Source: Paenibacillus sp. 19GGS1-52
GTDB taxonomy: Bacteria > Bacillota > Bacilli > Paenibacillales > Paenibacillaceae
DNA: 64,000 nucleotides
Direction of reading: 5' to 3'
Assembly: GCF_022369515.1 (NCBI RefSeq)
Contig: NZ_CP059724.1
Span: 5,890,001-5,954,000 of the forward strand
In this document: in pieces, positions 16,823 to 25,310 of the stretch
Position numbering within the stretch: the stretch's first letter is position 1
Layout: every line of letters begins with the position of its first letter
Position numbers and translations under genes: made by a program
Notes under the pieces: model-generated
Seen by the model: only the letters and a program-made list of their open reading frames with translations
Told to the model about the DNA's origin: nothing
The model's database searches: none

Positions 16823-17722
16823 TCATTTATAAAAAGTATGATCCCCGATCGTCTTGGCATACTCCCGCGAATTCTTCACTGTAAGATCTTGGGCGAGCTT
16901 TAGCGACAGGAAGAAATAGGTGTCATCAGTGACTTCTTTCACTCCGGAAAGTGCAGCATTTACTGCCTTTATACTATCTCCATTGGGCGTCACCCGTTCA
17001 AACCGTCCGTTCGCTACAGGACTGAACTGGCTTTTTTGAAAGATTACTTTGTATATCGTGTCGGGAAAATTGGCTGACCGCAGCCTATTCAGAACAACGT
17101 TGGCGACTGCCACCTTGCCCTGGTACGGTTCGCCTTCCGCCTCTGCCATTACAATCTTCTGCAGCAGAAGCAGGTCTTCTTCGGATACTGCGTATTTCCA
17201 GGTGGCCTGACTTTGCTGATCCTGGCTTAATAGCTTCGTCCGTGAGAAGAACAATATTGCGGGGGGATGTTGCTGCGTGATCACGGCCTTTTTGACAACG
17301 GCCTGCTTCACTTTTGTTGCTATTGCTGTCTGTTTCTGCACCTTCTGCGCTGCTAGCGAAGTTGTGACTACAGCAGCCTTCACGTGAACACTGGCAGGTT
17401 GTGCAGTAGCTGCTTGCGCAAGTTGGTGTCGGCTAACCCATTCCGTTCTTTGTTCCGGCTTCCAGGCGGGACTAAGATGAACGGCTATGTTAGTAAGACT
17501 AGAATGAACAGTACTATTTATCTTTGTCCCACTAGATAACGCTACGTGTGGCACAAGAGCAAGCACGGAAGCCCGACCGACTGACTGCAGCTTAACCAAT
17601 TGAACTTTTTGCAGCTTCCCCTCCGTGACTTGACCAGGATATAGCAAGCTTATAGCAGAGAAACACACTAGGATCACGCCAACAAGTAGCGCAATACAGC
17701 GGTTTTGTTTAAATATTAACAT
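16823..17722 (-). CDS. SleB-like cell wall hydrolase (Hydrolase_2 domain)
   Basis: Secreted peptidoglycan hydrolase of 299 residues. The N-terminus has a signal-type hydrophobic segment (about 9-27), followed by a low-complexity Ala/Val/Lys/Gln region (about 30-180). The C-terminal SleB-type catalytic domain (about 185-299) includes VMAEAEGEPYQGKVAVANVV with the expected catalytic glutamate, and the FSPVANG segment. SleB-family lytic transglycosylases act in spore germination, but the same domain occurs in vegetative enzymes. The missing peptidoglycan-binding domain and the linker argue against canonical SleB, so the role is left open. Confidence 0.85.
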   Translation of the reverse strand: MLIFKQNRCIALLVGVILVCFSAISLLYPGQVTEGKLQKVQLVKLQSVGRASVLALVPHVALSSGTKINSTVHSSLTNIAVHLSPAWKPEQRTEWVSRHQLAQAATAQPASVHVKAAVVTTSLAAQKVQKQTAIATKVKQAVVKKAVITQQHPPAILFFSRTKLLSQDQQSQATWKYAVSEEDLLLLQKIVMAEAEGEPYQGKVAVANVVLNRLRSANFPDTIYKVIFQKSQFSPVANGRFERVTPNGDSIKAVNAALSGVKEVTDDTYFFLSLKLAQDLTVKNSREYAKTIGDHTFYK

Positions 17723-17803
17723 TTTATTCCTCCTATTTTACGGCACATTCCTATTTGTATGTAACCGAAAATGGAAGCTTTGAAAACTTTCCTGTCGATT
17801 TTT

Positions 17804-18409
17804 TTAGAAAAATGTTATGTTTTCAATAATTTCATACATAGGAATGGCATGCATCATGGTAGCATACACCATAATACTATCGATCGTCCAGTAACTGCCT
17901 ATAAGGCTAGACTCCACTTCAACCTCCTGCATACGCAAGTCTTGAAGCCAGTCAGCACTAAAAGGAGTGTCGCCGCGGTATTTTCGAGCCATGGTAAGAT
18001 GGGGATTATATTCCCTCGCTTCGGCCGTAAATCCCAAGGGAAGTGTAGCCAAAGTTACTTTCTGCTGCAGCTGTTTCAGCTTGTCCATATCCCCGGAAAG
18101 ACCCGCCCATAATACTCGTGGAGCAGCCGGGGTACCAAATGTCCCCCACTCCTGTAACGTCAATTCAAAGGGTGTACTTTCCGCAGCCACCTGCTTCAGC
18201 GCCTTGATTATAGCAGGAATATCCTCCACAGGGGTGTCACCCAAAAATTGCAGCGTAATATGATAATCCTCAGGAAATGTCCATTTGGCAAACCGCAATT
18301 GTTGTGACAAGCGGTTGCTGATGCGTCCCATAGCTTCACGAACCTCAGCAGGTAATTTGATTGCAACGAACAGACGCTCGGTTTGGTTGGCAGGTTTCTT
18401 CATTTCCAT
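17804..18409 (-). CDS. thpR: RNA 2',3'-cyclic phosphodiesterase (LigT/ThpR family)
   Basis: 2H-phosphoesterase of 201 residues that opens RNA 2',3'-cyclic phosphates to 2'-phosphates and is also known as 2'-5' RNA ligase. The two HxTx catalytic motifs are present: HITLQFLGD near residue 55 and HLTMARK near residue 140. The ATG at 18409 is preceded by AAAGGTGA; an upstream ATG at 18466 in the same frame has no ribosome site and would give an atypical N-terminus. The SleB-like gene follows 81 bp downstream on the same strand; the two have no obvious functional link. Confidence 0.88.
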   Translation of the reverse strand: MEMKKPANQTERLFVAIKLPAEVREAMGRISNRLSQQLRFAKWTFPEDYHITLQFLGDTPVEDIPAIIKALKQVAAESTPFELTLQEWGTFGTPAAPRVLWAGLSGDMDKLKQLQQKVTLATLPLGFTAEAREYNPHLTMARKYRGDTPFSADWLQDLRMQEVEVESSLIGSYWTIDSIMVYATMMHAIPMYEIIENITFF

Positions 18410-18497
18410 CGCAATTTCACCTTTTCGAGTAGATTTGTTATCCTTAAACCTATACATTGTCCACATTTATTAAATAGTATACCGGGAGGGAAACAAC

Positions 18498-19454
18498 TTG
18501 ACTAAATCCATCATCTATTTTCAGCCACTTACATCTCAGCAGCAAGAGAGTATTAGAGCCGTTGCCCCAGGTTATACATTACTACAGGGAAACTCCAAGA
18601 ATCCTGATCTGCAGCAACTTGGAGAGGCGGAAATTGTCATCGGCTGGGCCAAAGGCATCAGCGATACACTGCTGCGCCCAGATTCAGCACTCCGCTGGCT
18701 GCAGACCTGGTCTGCCGGAATTGAGAAGCTACCGCTTGAACGCTTGGCAGAACGTGGCATTCTCCTAACCAATGCCACTGGAGTTCATGCCGAACCCATC
18801 TCAGCAGTGATCTTTGGCTTCATGCTGCTCTTTACACGGAACCTGCATATAGCAGTTCGCAATCAACAGAACCGCCTGTGGCACTCGGATGGCAGTGAAA
18901 GCGAGCTCTCCGGCAAAACAGCCGTTATAGCCGGCACTGGAGCTATTGGCAGTGAAACAGCCCGAATTGCCAAAGCCTTCCGAATGAAGACGATCGGTGT
19001 CAGCCGTTCAGGCCATCCAGTGGCTGATTTTGATCAAGTATTCACCACCGATCATTTACAGGAAGCCGTAAGCCAGGGTGATTTCATTATCAACTCGCTC
19101 CCGCTTACCGATGAAACACAACATTTGTTTAATTCCACTATCTTCTCCGCCTTTAAGCAGGGATCCTATTATATTAACATCGGCCGGGGCGATACCACTA
19201 ATACAGAAGACCTGATTGCAGCTCTAACTAGCGGACATCTCCGTGGAGCAGGGCTGGATGTATTTGAGACAGAACCTCTACCGCAGGATCATCCTCTCTG
19301 GGCTATGGAGCAGGTTATCATCACTCCCCATTGTGCTGGGGTAACAGACCGCTATACCGAACGGGTCGTTGATATTTTCATCCACAATATGAAATCATAT
19401 TTAGAAACAGGAACACCAACACGTAATTTGATTGATTACAGCCGCCAGTATTAA
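18498..19454 (+). CDS. D-2-hydroxyacid dehydrogenase (NAD-dependent)
   Basis: Oxidoreductase of 318 residues in the D-isomer-specific 2-hydroxyacid dehydrogenase family. The NAD-binding Rossmann motif appears as GTGAIGSETARIA near residue 150. The catalytic triad is visible: Arg in YINIGRGD near 230, Glu in DVFETEPLP near 258, and His in TPHCAG near 282. Translation starts at the TTG at 18498, with GGGAGG about 8 nt upstream. The substrate cannot be named; the closest general class is the glyoxylate/hydroxypyruvate reductase-like group. It is divergent from thpR and appears monocistronic. Confidence 0.88.
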   Translation: MTKSIIYFQPLTSQQQESIRAVAPGYTLLQGNSKNPDLQQLGEAEIVIGWAKGISDTLLRPDSALRWLQTWSAGIEKLPLERLAERGILLTNATGVHAEPISAVIFGFMLLFTRNLHIAVRNQQNRLWHSDGSESELSGKTAVIAGTGAIGSETARIAKAFRMKTIGVSRSGHPVADFDQVFTTDHLQEAVSQGDFIINSLPLTDETQHLFNSTIFSAFKQGSYYINIGRGDTTNTEDLIAALTSGHLRGAGLDVFETEPLPQDHPLWAMEQVIITPHCAGVTDRYTERVVDIFIHNMKSYLETGTPTRNLIDYSRQY

Positions 19455-19474
19455 ATTCCTATATTTTGAAAAAT

Positions 19475-19515
19475 AGGGTGTCCCAGTAGCCATTTATCAG
19501 CTACTGGGACACCCC
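19475..19515. terminator. Bidirectional rho-independent terminator
   Basis: A 15-bp stem, GGGTGTCCCAGTAGC against GCTACTGGGACACCC, closes a 9-nt loop between convergent genes. The minus-strand side continues into CCCTATTTTTC, so it best serves the chemoreceptor gene. Confidence 0.9.
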
Positions 19516-19526
19516 ATTCCCTTACT

Positions 19527-21302
19527 TCACACCTGAAATCGGGTTACAGATTCCTTCAGCTCTCCAGATAACTTCTTCAGATACTCAATGGCTGCTGCCA
19601 CTTCACTCGTGGAGTGTACCTGCTCTTGGATAGAAGCGGCTGTTTCCTCTACTGCTGCTGCAGATTGCTGAGATAATGCCGAGATATGCTGGCTGAATTC
19701 ATTCATGGATTCACTGGACCCCGTCATCTGCTGCAGGTCAGTACCCATCGTTTCGATCGTTGCTGCCATGCCCTGAACCGAGCGGTTAATTTCGGCTAAA
19801 GCTTCACCCGTTTCAACAATTTGACGGCTGCCTTCCTCTGTCTTCTTGACCCCTTCACGCAACGATCTAACCACTTCTTGTGACTCCTGCTGAATCCCTT
19901 GTGTAATCCCGGTAATCTCCGAAACGGTCCGCTGCACATCCTCCGACAGCTTGCGAACCTCTGTGGCTACGACTGCGAAGCCACGGCCGCTCTCCCCAGC
20001 TCTCGCCGCTTCAATAGCAGCATTAATCGCCAGCAAATGGGTTTGCTCGGAAATGCTGCGGATAGAACCTACCAGCCGGAAGATCCCTTCATTCTTACGA
20101 TTCAGCTCTTGTACATTCTCCATCGATTGCGATACAACTGCTGAGATCTGCCCCATCTGAGCCACTGAGCTTTCCATTAATACTTGGCCGCGGTCACCCT
20201 TAAGCAGTACCTGCTGAGAATGAAGCGTAAGCTCATTGCCTTTATTTGAAAAAGCTTCTATCAGCATATTCAGATCTTCTATAGCTTTGGAAGCATCTAC
20301 AGCCGCTTCAGCTTGACTTCCAGCGGCGGTTGCTAATTCTTCCATAGTGGCAGCGATCTGAATGCCACCTTCCTTCGTTTCCGATATCGAACCCACCAAC
20401 ATTTCGCTCTGATCTCCGATGATTTGTGAGACATTGCGGATACGATTCACAATCTCCAGCAAAGCTCTGTTCATTTCGTTCACAGTCTTAGCCAACAATC
20501 CGACTTCATCCTGATTAGCGATAAAAGTATCCTCTGCGGTCAAATCACCTCCGGCAATTCGCTGTAAATGCCCGGTTACTCTTTTTAGGGGATTGATAAA
20601 ATTGCGGCGAATGAAACTATTGATCACTCCAATAACTAGCAGAACCAGCACAATCATTATAATGATCAATGTAAGAGAAGTATGGAAAATACGAACTGAC
20701 ATTGCACCTTTGGCCGCAGCCTCATCCTGACTATTCTTAACCAGAACCTCCAGGTCGGTCTGCATCGAATTAAAGGCGGATATTCCCTTATTGGATACTT
20801 CCAATGCCAGCTCATCATCCTCCGAGGTACTCAACTTGATCGCCTGGTTGTTAATGCTCAAGTATTCAGTCCATTTAGCGCTCACCAATTGAAATTGCTG
20901 CTTCTGAGCTTCTATTTCCAGTGTTTGCGAATAGCTCTTCATGGTATCTGCTACCTTACGGATAAACTGGTTCCGTTCCTCATCCAGCTTCTCTTTCTCC
21001 GCCTGATCGGAGCTTTGAATATGCTGCATACTAATAGACATGATATGCTCGGTGTAATAATTAAGATTGTGGATTCTCTCCAGCGCAGGGATCATCTGGC
21101 TGACGAGATCATCCGTATTCTTCTGCATGCCATTCATTTGATAAATTGAAGTTAATCCGGAAAGCAAAAACAAGAGCGCCAATACGGCATAGCTGGCAGC
21201 CATCTTGAAACTGATGCTTTGTCTGCTGTTCTGCACCACGTTTGTAAATTTTCCTCCGAACCTCTTGCCAGCCGAGTCCTTAACTCCCGGACTTTTTTTC
21301 AT
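19527..21302 (-). CDS. Methyl-accepting chemotaxis protein
   Basis: Transmembrane chemoreceptor of 591 residues. A cytoplasmic N-terminus is followed by membrane segment 1 (about 34-55), a four-helix-bundle ligand domain (about 56-205), membrane segment 2 (about 208-230), a HAMP domain (about 230-285) and a long signalling coiled coil. The hairpin tip carries the conserved EQTHLLAINAAIEAARAGES-type motif near residue 430, where CheA and CheW bind. AGGGGG precedes the ATG. No other chemotaxis gene is nearby, as is normal for orphan receptors. The ligand is unknown. Confidence 0.95.
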   Translation of the reverse strand: MKKSPGVKDSAGKRFGGKFTNVVQNSRQSISFKMAASYAVLALLFLLSGLTSIYQMNGMQKNTDDLVSQMIPALERIHNLNYYTEHIMSISMQHIQSSDQAEKEKLDEERNQFIRKVADTMKSYSQTLEIEAQKQQFQLVSAKWTEYLSINNQAIKLSTSEDDELALEVSNKGISAFNSMQTDLEVLVKNSQDEAAAKGAMSVRIFHTSLTLIIIMIVLVLLVIGVINSFIRRNFINPLKRVTGHLQRIAGGDLTAEDTFIANQDEVGLLAKTVNEMNRALLEIVNRIRNVSQIIGDQSEMLVGSISETKEGGIQIAATMEELATAAGSQAEAAVDASKAIEDLNMLIEAFSNKGNELTLHSQQVLLKGDRGQVLMESSVAQMGQISAVVSQSMENVQELNRKNEGIFRLVGSIRSISEQTHLLAINAAIEAARAGESGRGFAVVATEVRKLSEDVQRTVSEITGITQGIQQESQEVVRSLREGVKKTEEGSRQIVETGEALAEINRSVQGMAATIETMGTDLQQMTGSSESMNEFSQHISALSQQSAAAVEETAASIQEQVHSTSEVAAAIEYLKKLSGELKESVTRFQV

Positions 21303-21514
21303 ATGTACGCCCCCTAAACCTTTTCAAAAACATTTCATATTCTTACATAGTGTTACTTTTCATTTTCATAAACAAGCAAAAAAATAGATGCTATCAATAT
21401 TTCAGCACATTGCACAAACAAACATGAACAGATGCCAATCCTTTAAGCGTTCCAGCACCGGCGTTGCCTCTTTATCGCACCATTAGCAAACGGCCGGGCT
21501 GTGCTCAGAACTAA

Positions 21515-22924
21515 CTAATCCAAATCGTAAATCGAACCGACCTTCAGACCGTATAGCTCATTGTAGATTTTTTCGGCAAAAGAATCCGTCATTCCGGCGA
21601 TATAATCAATCACCATATGCTCCCAAGTCCAGATCGGCTTGATCTGCAACTGATCCTTCTCAAAACGCTGCAGCCAGTCCGAAGGAATGATCGCCTTTGA
21701 GGTTTCCGGATCAAGGAAAGCCGCCCATAACCGACGCAAAATCCACTCGCTTCTCTTCTGCAGCCGCTGAACACGCAAATCACGAATCATCGTAACCCAG
21801 GCAAAGCTTTTCAGCACACTTACCGTCCGCAGCATATCCTCGTCTTCTTGACCTTCCTTAATAAAAGTGACCTTCTTCCAATCCCCATCCGGAATAACTC
21901 CGAGGCTGGCAACAAAGGTACTCACCCAATAAGCCTTAACTTCACGGCGGGTTCGAGAATAATCATTTTCACAGGTAGGCATCTTCTCTTCCCAGACTCG
22001 AAGGAACGAACTTAATACCTCTGCAACTTTAGCGCGGATGCCCTCTTCCTTCCAGTCCTTCCAAAAGAAATCTTCCAGCGTCGTGATCTTTTCCACAACT
22101 AACCGTTGGGTGTAGGGATCATTCATAAAGTGCTCATGTACCTCAATCTTACCGGCCTTTATGCCGTCTTCCAGATCATGTGCCGAATAGGCGATATCAT
22201 CGCACAAATCCATAAGCTGGGCTTCCAGCGTCTTCTTGCCGGCAGGGATGCCCCACTGGCTGCGGATATTTGAGATATAGTTCCATTCATGCAGATACAT
22301 GCCCTTTTTGAGCACGGTGCCGGGAAAAGGGTATTTGTTAATTCCCAGCAGTACAGCATCAGACAAGTTGAGTCCGTCAATATTCTCGCGTTTCTCCAGG
22401 AACATAATCAGACGAAAGTTATGAGCGTTGCCCTCAAAATGTTCATACCGCCGCTTCATATTCTCATGAATCAGCTGCCGTTGTACCGGGCCCGCATCTG
22501 CCCGTTTAGCTTCCTCGTTCGTCTTGTCTTCGATGAGCTGCTGCAGAATACTGTCGAGCACCTCTTCCCCTTTATGCCCGAACGGCGGATGGCCAAAGTC
22601 ATGAGCGATAGCCGCACATTCCACCACCTCCGTATCAATAACAAGACCGGGATTCTCTGCTTGCCCTGTTTCTACCTCCGGGTAGGAACGCAGCAGGCTT
22701 TTGGCGGCCTCACGAGCAATCTGCGCTACCTCCAAGGAATGGGTAAGGCGCGTCCGGTAATAGTCCCCGGTACCTGCACCAAACACCTGTGATTTCCCTT
22801 GCAGCCGACGAAAGGTCGGCGAATGAATCAGACGCGAATAATCGCGTTCATAGGCGGCTCTTGACGTTTCCAGCCGAGTAATCTCCGGGTACTGCCTGTG
22901 CTCTCTTTTCTCAATAAGTGTCAT
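21515..22924 (-). CDS. dgt: Deoxyguanosinetriphosphate triphosphohydrolase-like protein (dGTPase)
   Basis: HD-domain hydrolase of about 469 residues that splits dNTPs, classically dGTP, into a nucleoside and tripolyphosphate and so affects nucleotide pools. Key residues are visible: an RLTHSLEVAQIAR histidine motif near residue 57, the HD pair in AIAHDFGHPPFGHKGE near residue 107, and a later DDIAYSAHDLEDG metal-site motif near residue 230. The start is uncertain: the ATG at 22924 has AGGGG 10 nt upstream, whereas the ATG at 22945 has no ribosome site. Substrate preference is not readable from sequence. Confidence 0.9.
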   Translation of the reverse strand: MTLIEKREHRQYPEITRLETSRAAYERDYSRLIHSPTFRRLQGKSQVFGAGTGDYYRTRLTHSLEVAQIAREAAKSLLRSYPEVETGQAENPGLVIDTEVVECAAIAHDFGHPPFGHKGEEVLDSILQQLIEDKTNEEAKRADAGPVQRQLIHENMKRRYEHFEGNAHNFRLIMFLEKRENIDGLNLSDAVLLGINKYPFPGTVLKKGMYLHEWNYISNIRSQWGIPAGKKTLEAQLMDLCDDIAYSAHDLEDGIKAGKIEVHEHFMNDPYTQRLVVEKITTLEDFFWKDWKEEGIRAKVAEVLSSFLRVWEEKMPTCENDYSRTRREVKAYWVSTFVASLGVIPDGDWKKVTFIKEGQEDEDMLRTVSVLKSFAWVTMIRDLRVQRLQKRSEWILRRLWAAFLDPETSKAIIPSDWLQRFEKDQLQIKPIWTWEHMVIDYIAGMTDSFAEKIYNELYGLKVGSIYDLD

Positions 22925-23100
22925 CTCTTTGCTGCCCCTATTCATTATGCTGTATTAGTGTTAATTATAAGTCATTTCCATATAAACTTTCACGCTAAAT
23001 TAGAATGGGCCCTCCAAATGGGAATAATTCACCAACCTAAAATAAAGATTTACGGAGATATTATTTAAAGGGGAAAAAAACTTTAGGAGGAATTCACTTT

Positions 23101-23418
23101 ATGAAGAGACTATCTGTTGCTATTGTCTCAGCTTGCTTATTCTTATCTGCTGCTTCTGCTGCTTACGCAGCTCCGACCGCACCGCCTGAGAAGCATGAGC
23201 AGAAAATACATGCAGAATCGATACACAAAGAAAAAGCTCAGCACAAATTGCATGAGAAGGAAAAGCACATGAAGAGTATTAAAGCGAAAAGCGTTAAACA
23301 CAAAACTATCGATAAAAAAAGTCTCAAAGCCAAAAGCATTAAGGCTAAAAGCATTAAGATAAAAGCAACCGAGTTGCCAAAAACAGGCTTCGGCGGTGCA
23401 AGCGAACAAACCGAGTAG
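23101..23418 (+). CDS. Small Lys-rich secreted protein with C-terminal LPKTG motif
   Basis: Protein of 105 residues with a clear signal peptide (about 1-23, cleavage near AYA|AP). A His/Lys/Glu-rich segment follows (about 30-60), then tandem KSIKAKS-like repeats (about 59-88) and the sequence ELPKTGFGG near the C-terminus. The mature region is strongly basic. Unlike classical sortase substrates, the LPKTG is followed by only ten polar residues, with no hydrophobic span and no positive tail. AGGAGG lies upstream of the ATG. The class F-like sortase gene follows directly, so the pair probably works together (inference). I do not recognise a named family. Confidence 0.8.
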   Translation: MKRLSVAIVSACLFLSAASAAYAAPTAPPEKHEQKIHAESIHKEKAQHKLHEKEKHMKSIKAKSVKHKTIDKKSLKAKSIKAKSIKIKATELPKTGFGGASEQTE

Positions 23419-23425
23419 AAAGGAT

Positions 23426-23459
23426 GAAAGAGGGTGGATATCCCCCTCTTTCTTTTCTT
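23426..23459 (+). terminator. Terminator/attenuator between the LPKTG gene and the sortase gene
   Basis: GAAAGAGGG (23426-23434) pairs perfectly with CCCTCTTTC (23444-23452), and TTTTCTT follows. It is a textbook intrinsic terminator 7 bp after the LPKTG gene, and its T-run ends only 5 bp before the sortase ATG. Confidence 0.85.
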
Positions 23460-23464
23460 AAACC

Positions 23465-24106
23465 ATGAAAAAATGTATCTATACGCTAATATCAATCATC
23501 ATCGCTGTAACTTGTGCGGGATGCAAGGACACACATCCAGTGAAGGTTAGCGGGAATAGCAGTCAAATTAAGCCTTTGCAGACCCTGGATCACAAAATAG
23601 CTGCACCCGATAAATCCATTCTACTGGAAAATAATATAAAGCCAGCTCTACCCAAGCCTTTTCTCCCTACCTCACTTGTTATTCCAGCAATTGGAGTAAG
23701 CGCGCAAATCCAGCCGGTAGCGGTCCTTACTAACGGACAAATAGGTGTACCCAAGGAAACGGATCTCGTTGGAATTTCCTACCCAGGTGTCCTACCCGGT
23801 GAACAAGGAAATGTCATCTTGGACGGGCATGTAGACAGCTATACGGGCCCGGCAGTTTTTTTTAATTTGAAAAAGCTAAAGCGCGGAGACGCTATTATTG
23901 TCTCCAATAACAGCGGACGTAAACTGACTTATCTTGTAGAGTCGGTGGAGATCTTCGTAACATCCGAGGCTCCACTTAAGCGAATATTTGGTGAAACCAA
24001 AGATCCCCGGTTAAACCTGATTACCTGTACTGGAAGATATAGCAGAAAGAAAAAAGAACATGAGAAAAGACTGATTGTCTTTACGAAGCTGGAAGGTGAA
24101 TTATGA
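23465..24106 (+). CDS. Class F-like sortase
   Basis: Cysteine transpeptidase of 213 residues expected outside the membrane, where sortases cut LPxTG motifs and attach the protein to the envelope. The N-terminal 20 residues are hydrophobic and end in CAGC, so a signal anchor or an atypical lipobox is possible. The sortase barrel spans about 65-210, with catalytic His122 (DGHVDSYTGPA), Cys188 (LITCTG) and Arg202 (EKRLIVF). The HVDSxTGPAVFF pattern and TCTG motif fit class F better than A to D. No Shine-Dalgarno sequence precedes the ATG, which stands directly behind a terminator. It overlaps the next gene by 4 bp (ATGA). Confidence 0.85.
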   Translation: MKKCIYTLISIIIAVTCAGCKDTHPVKVSGNSSQIKPLQTLDHKIAAPDKSILLENNIKPALPKPFLPTSLVIPAIGVSAQIQPVAVLTNGQIGVPKETDLVGISYPGVLPGEQGNVILDGHVDSYTGPAVFFNLKKLKRGDAIIVSNNSGRKLTYLVESVEIFVTSEAPLKRIFGETKDPRLNLITCTGRYSRKKKEHEKRLIVFTKLEGEL

Positions 24107-25224
24107 ATCTGATTAAGAAATTAGTGTTGGTTATAATTTGTCTCCTTGCTTCAATTTATCTCCCTATTGATACAACGAAGGCAGATGAAAGCAAGCTGAA
24201 TGAAGAGGTTGAAACGACACTTAAGCAAATGTTTGCGGAAAGAGCATATACACTGGTCGACCGCAAGACGGATCGGCTTCAGAAATATTATTTTACAAAT
24301 CAAGCACTGAGCAGAAATGCTTATCAGAATGAACGCAACCGGACGGCTTATATTAATGAGTGGGCTAATAAAAGGTCCATTAAACTGGTGGAAGCCAACA
24401 GCAACATCCGCATTATCCGCTTGAATATTACTGAGGAAACCGCAAAAATTTCATTGGTGCAGTCACTTAAGATCAGTTATGTGTACTGCGACAAAATTCT
24501 ACCCGCGCAATCCTTTGGAGTAGGTACGAGGCATTTCATGACTTTGAAAAAAAGTAACGGAAAGTGGACCATCGAGCGTGAATGGTATTTGGATCCGCTT
24601 GATGAGAATCCGAACAAAATTGCGGAAGGTTCAAATGGATTAGCTCCATCTGTAAAGCACAAGACAGTTACACACAACAGCAAAAAATACAACCGTACCC
24701 GTGCCGTCGAATATGCAAATAAATATGCAGGCACTGCTTGGGGAGCCGGAAATAAAAATCGTTACAATAATAAATACTTAGATTACACAAGTAAAGGCGG
24801 GGATTGTACTAATTTCGCTTCCCAGGTTGTCGGTGATGCGGAAGAAGGCGGCGGTTTGCCGATGATCGGCGGTTGGCGTTATTTCTACAAATCAGGAGGC
24901 ACCAAGACTTGGGTGCAGACTGATTCCTTCAGTCATTTTCTCCTGCGCTCCGGGTATGCGAATATGATCGCTAAAGGCGATTACAATGGGATTGTGTCTC
25001 CTTCGAAGAGATATGCTGAAGGCGCTATCTCACAGCTTCAGCCTGGCGATTTAATTGGCTATATTTTGCACCAGGATGACACCGATCATTTCTCTATAGT
25101 CGTTGGATTTGATGAATATGGTTATCCGCTGGTCAATTCCCACACCGCCGACCGCTACCGGGTTCCATTTGATTTGGGATGGGATCGAAATACAAAATAT
25201 ACGCTTATCCACATCAAGGATTAA
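24103..25224 (+). CDS. Amidase domain protein (Amidase_6)
   Basis: Secreted protein of 373 residues with a signal peptide (about 1-27), an N-terminal helical/ligand-like region (about 30-180) and a C-terminal Amidase_6 (putative cysteine amidase) domain. The core motif GGDCTNFASQ places the catalytic Cys at 235, and DHFSIVVG places the His at 329. Amidase_6 proteins are predicted to cleave peptidoglycan stem or cross-bridge amides. AAGGTG precedes the ATG, which overlaps the sortase stop, so the two are translationally coupled. The shared operon suggests a role in wall remodelling with the sortase (inference). Confidence 0.83.
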   Translation: MNLIKKLVLVIICLLASIYLPIDTTKADESKLNEEVETTLKQMFAERAYTLVDRKTDRLQKYYFTNQALSRNAYQNERNRTAYINEWANKRSIKLVEANSNIRIIRLNITEETAKISLVQSLKISYVYCDKILPAQSFGVGTRHFMTLKKSNGKWTIEREWYLDPLDENPNKIAEGSNGLAPSVKHKTVTHNSKKYNRTRAVEYANKYAGTAWGAGNKNRYNNKYLDYTSKGGDCTNFASQVVGDAEEGGGLPMIGGWRYFYKSGGTKTWVQTDSFSHFLLRSGYANMIAKGDYNGIVSPSKRYAEGAISQLQPGDLIGYILHQDDTDHFSIVVGFDEYGYPLVNSHTADRYRVPFDLGWDRNTKYTLIHIKD

Positions 25225-25310
25225 GGAATAAACCAGCTTGTCAGCATAACGCGATTTCAATGTCATAAAATAAACAGATCACAAACATTGACCGTTATGC
25301 TGGAGGAATT

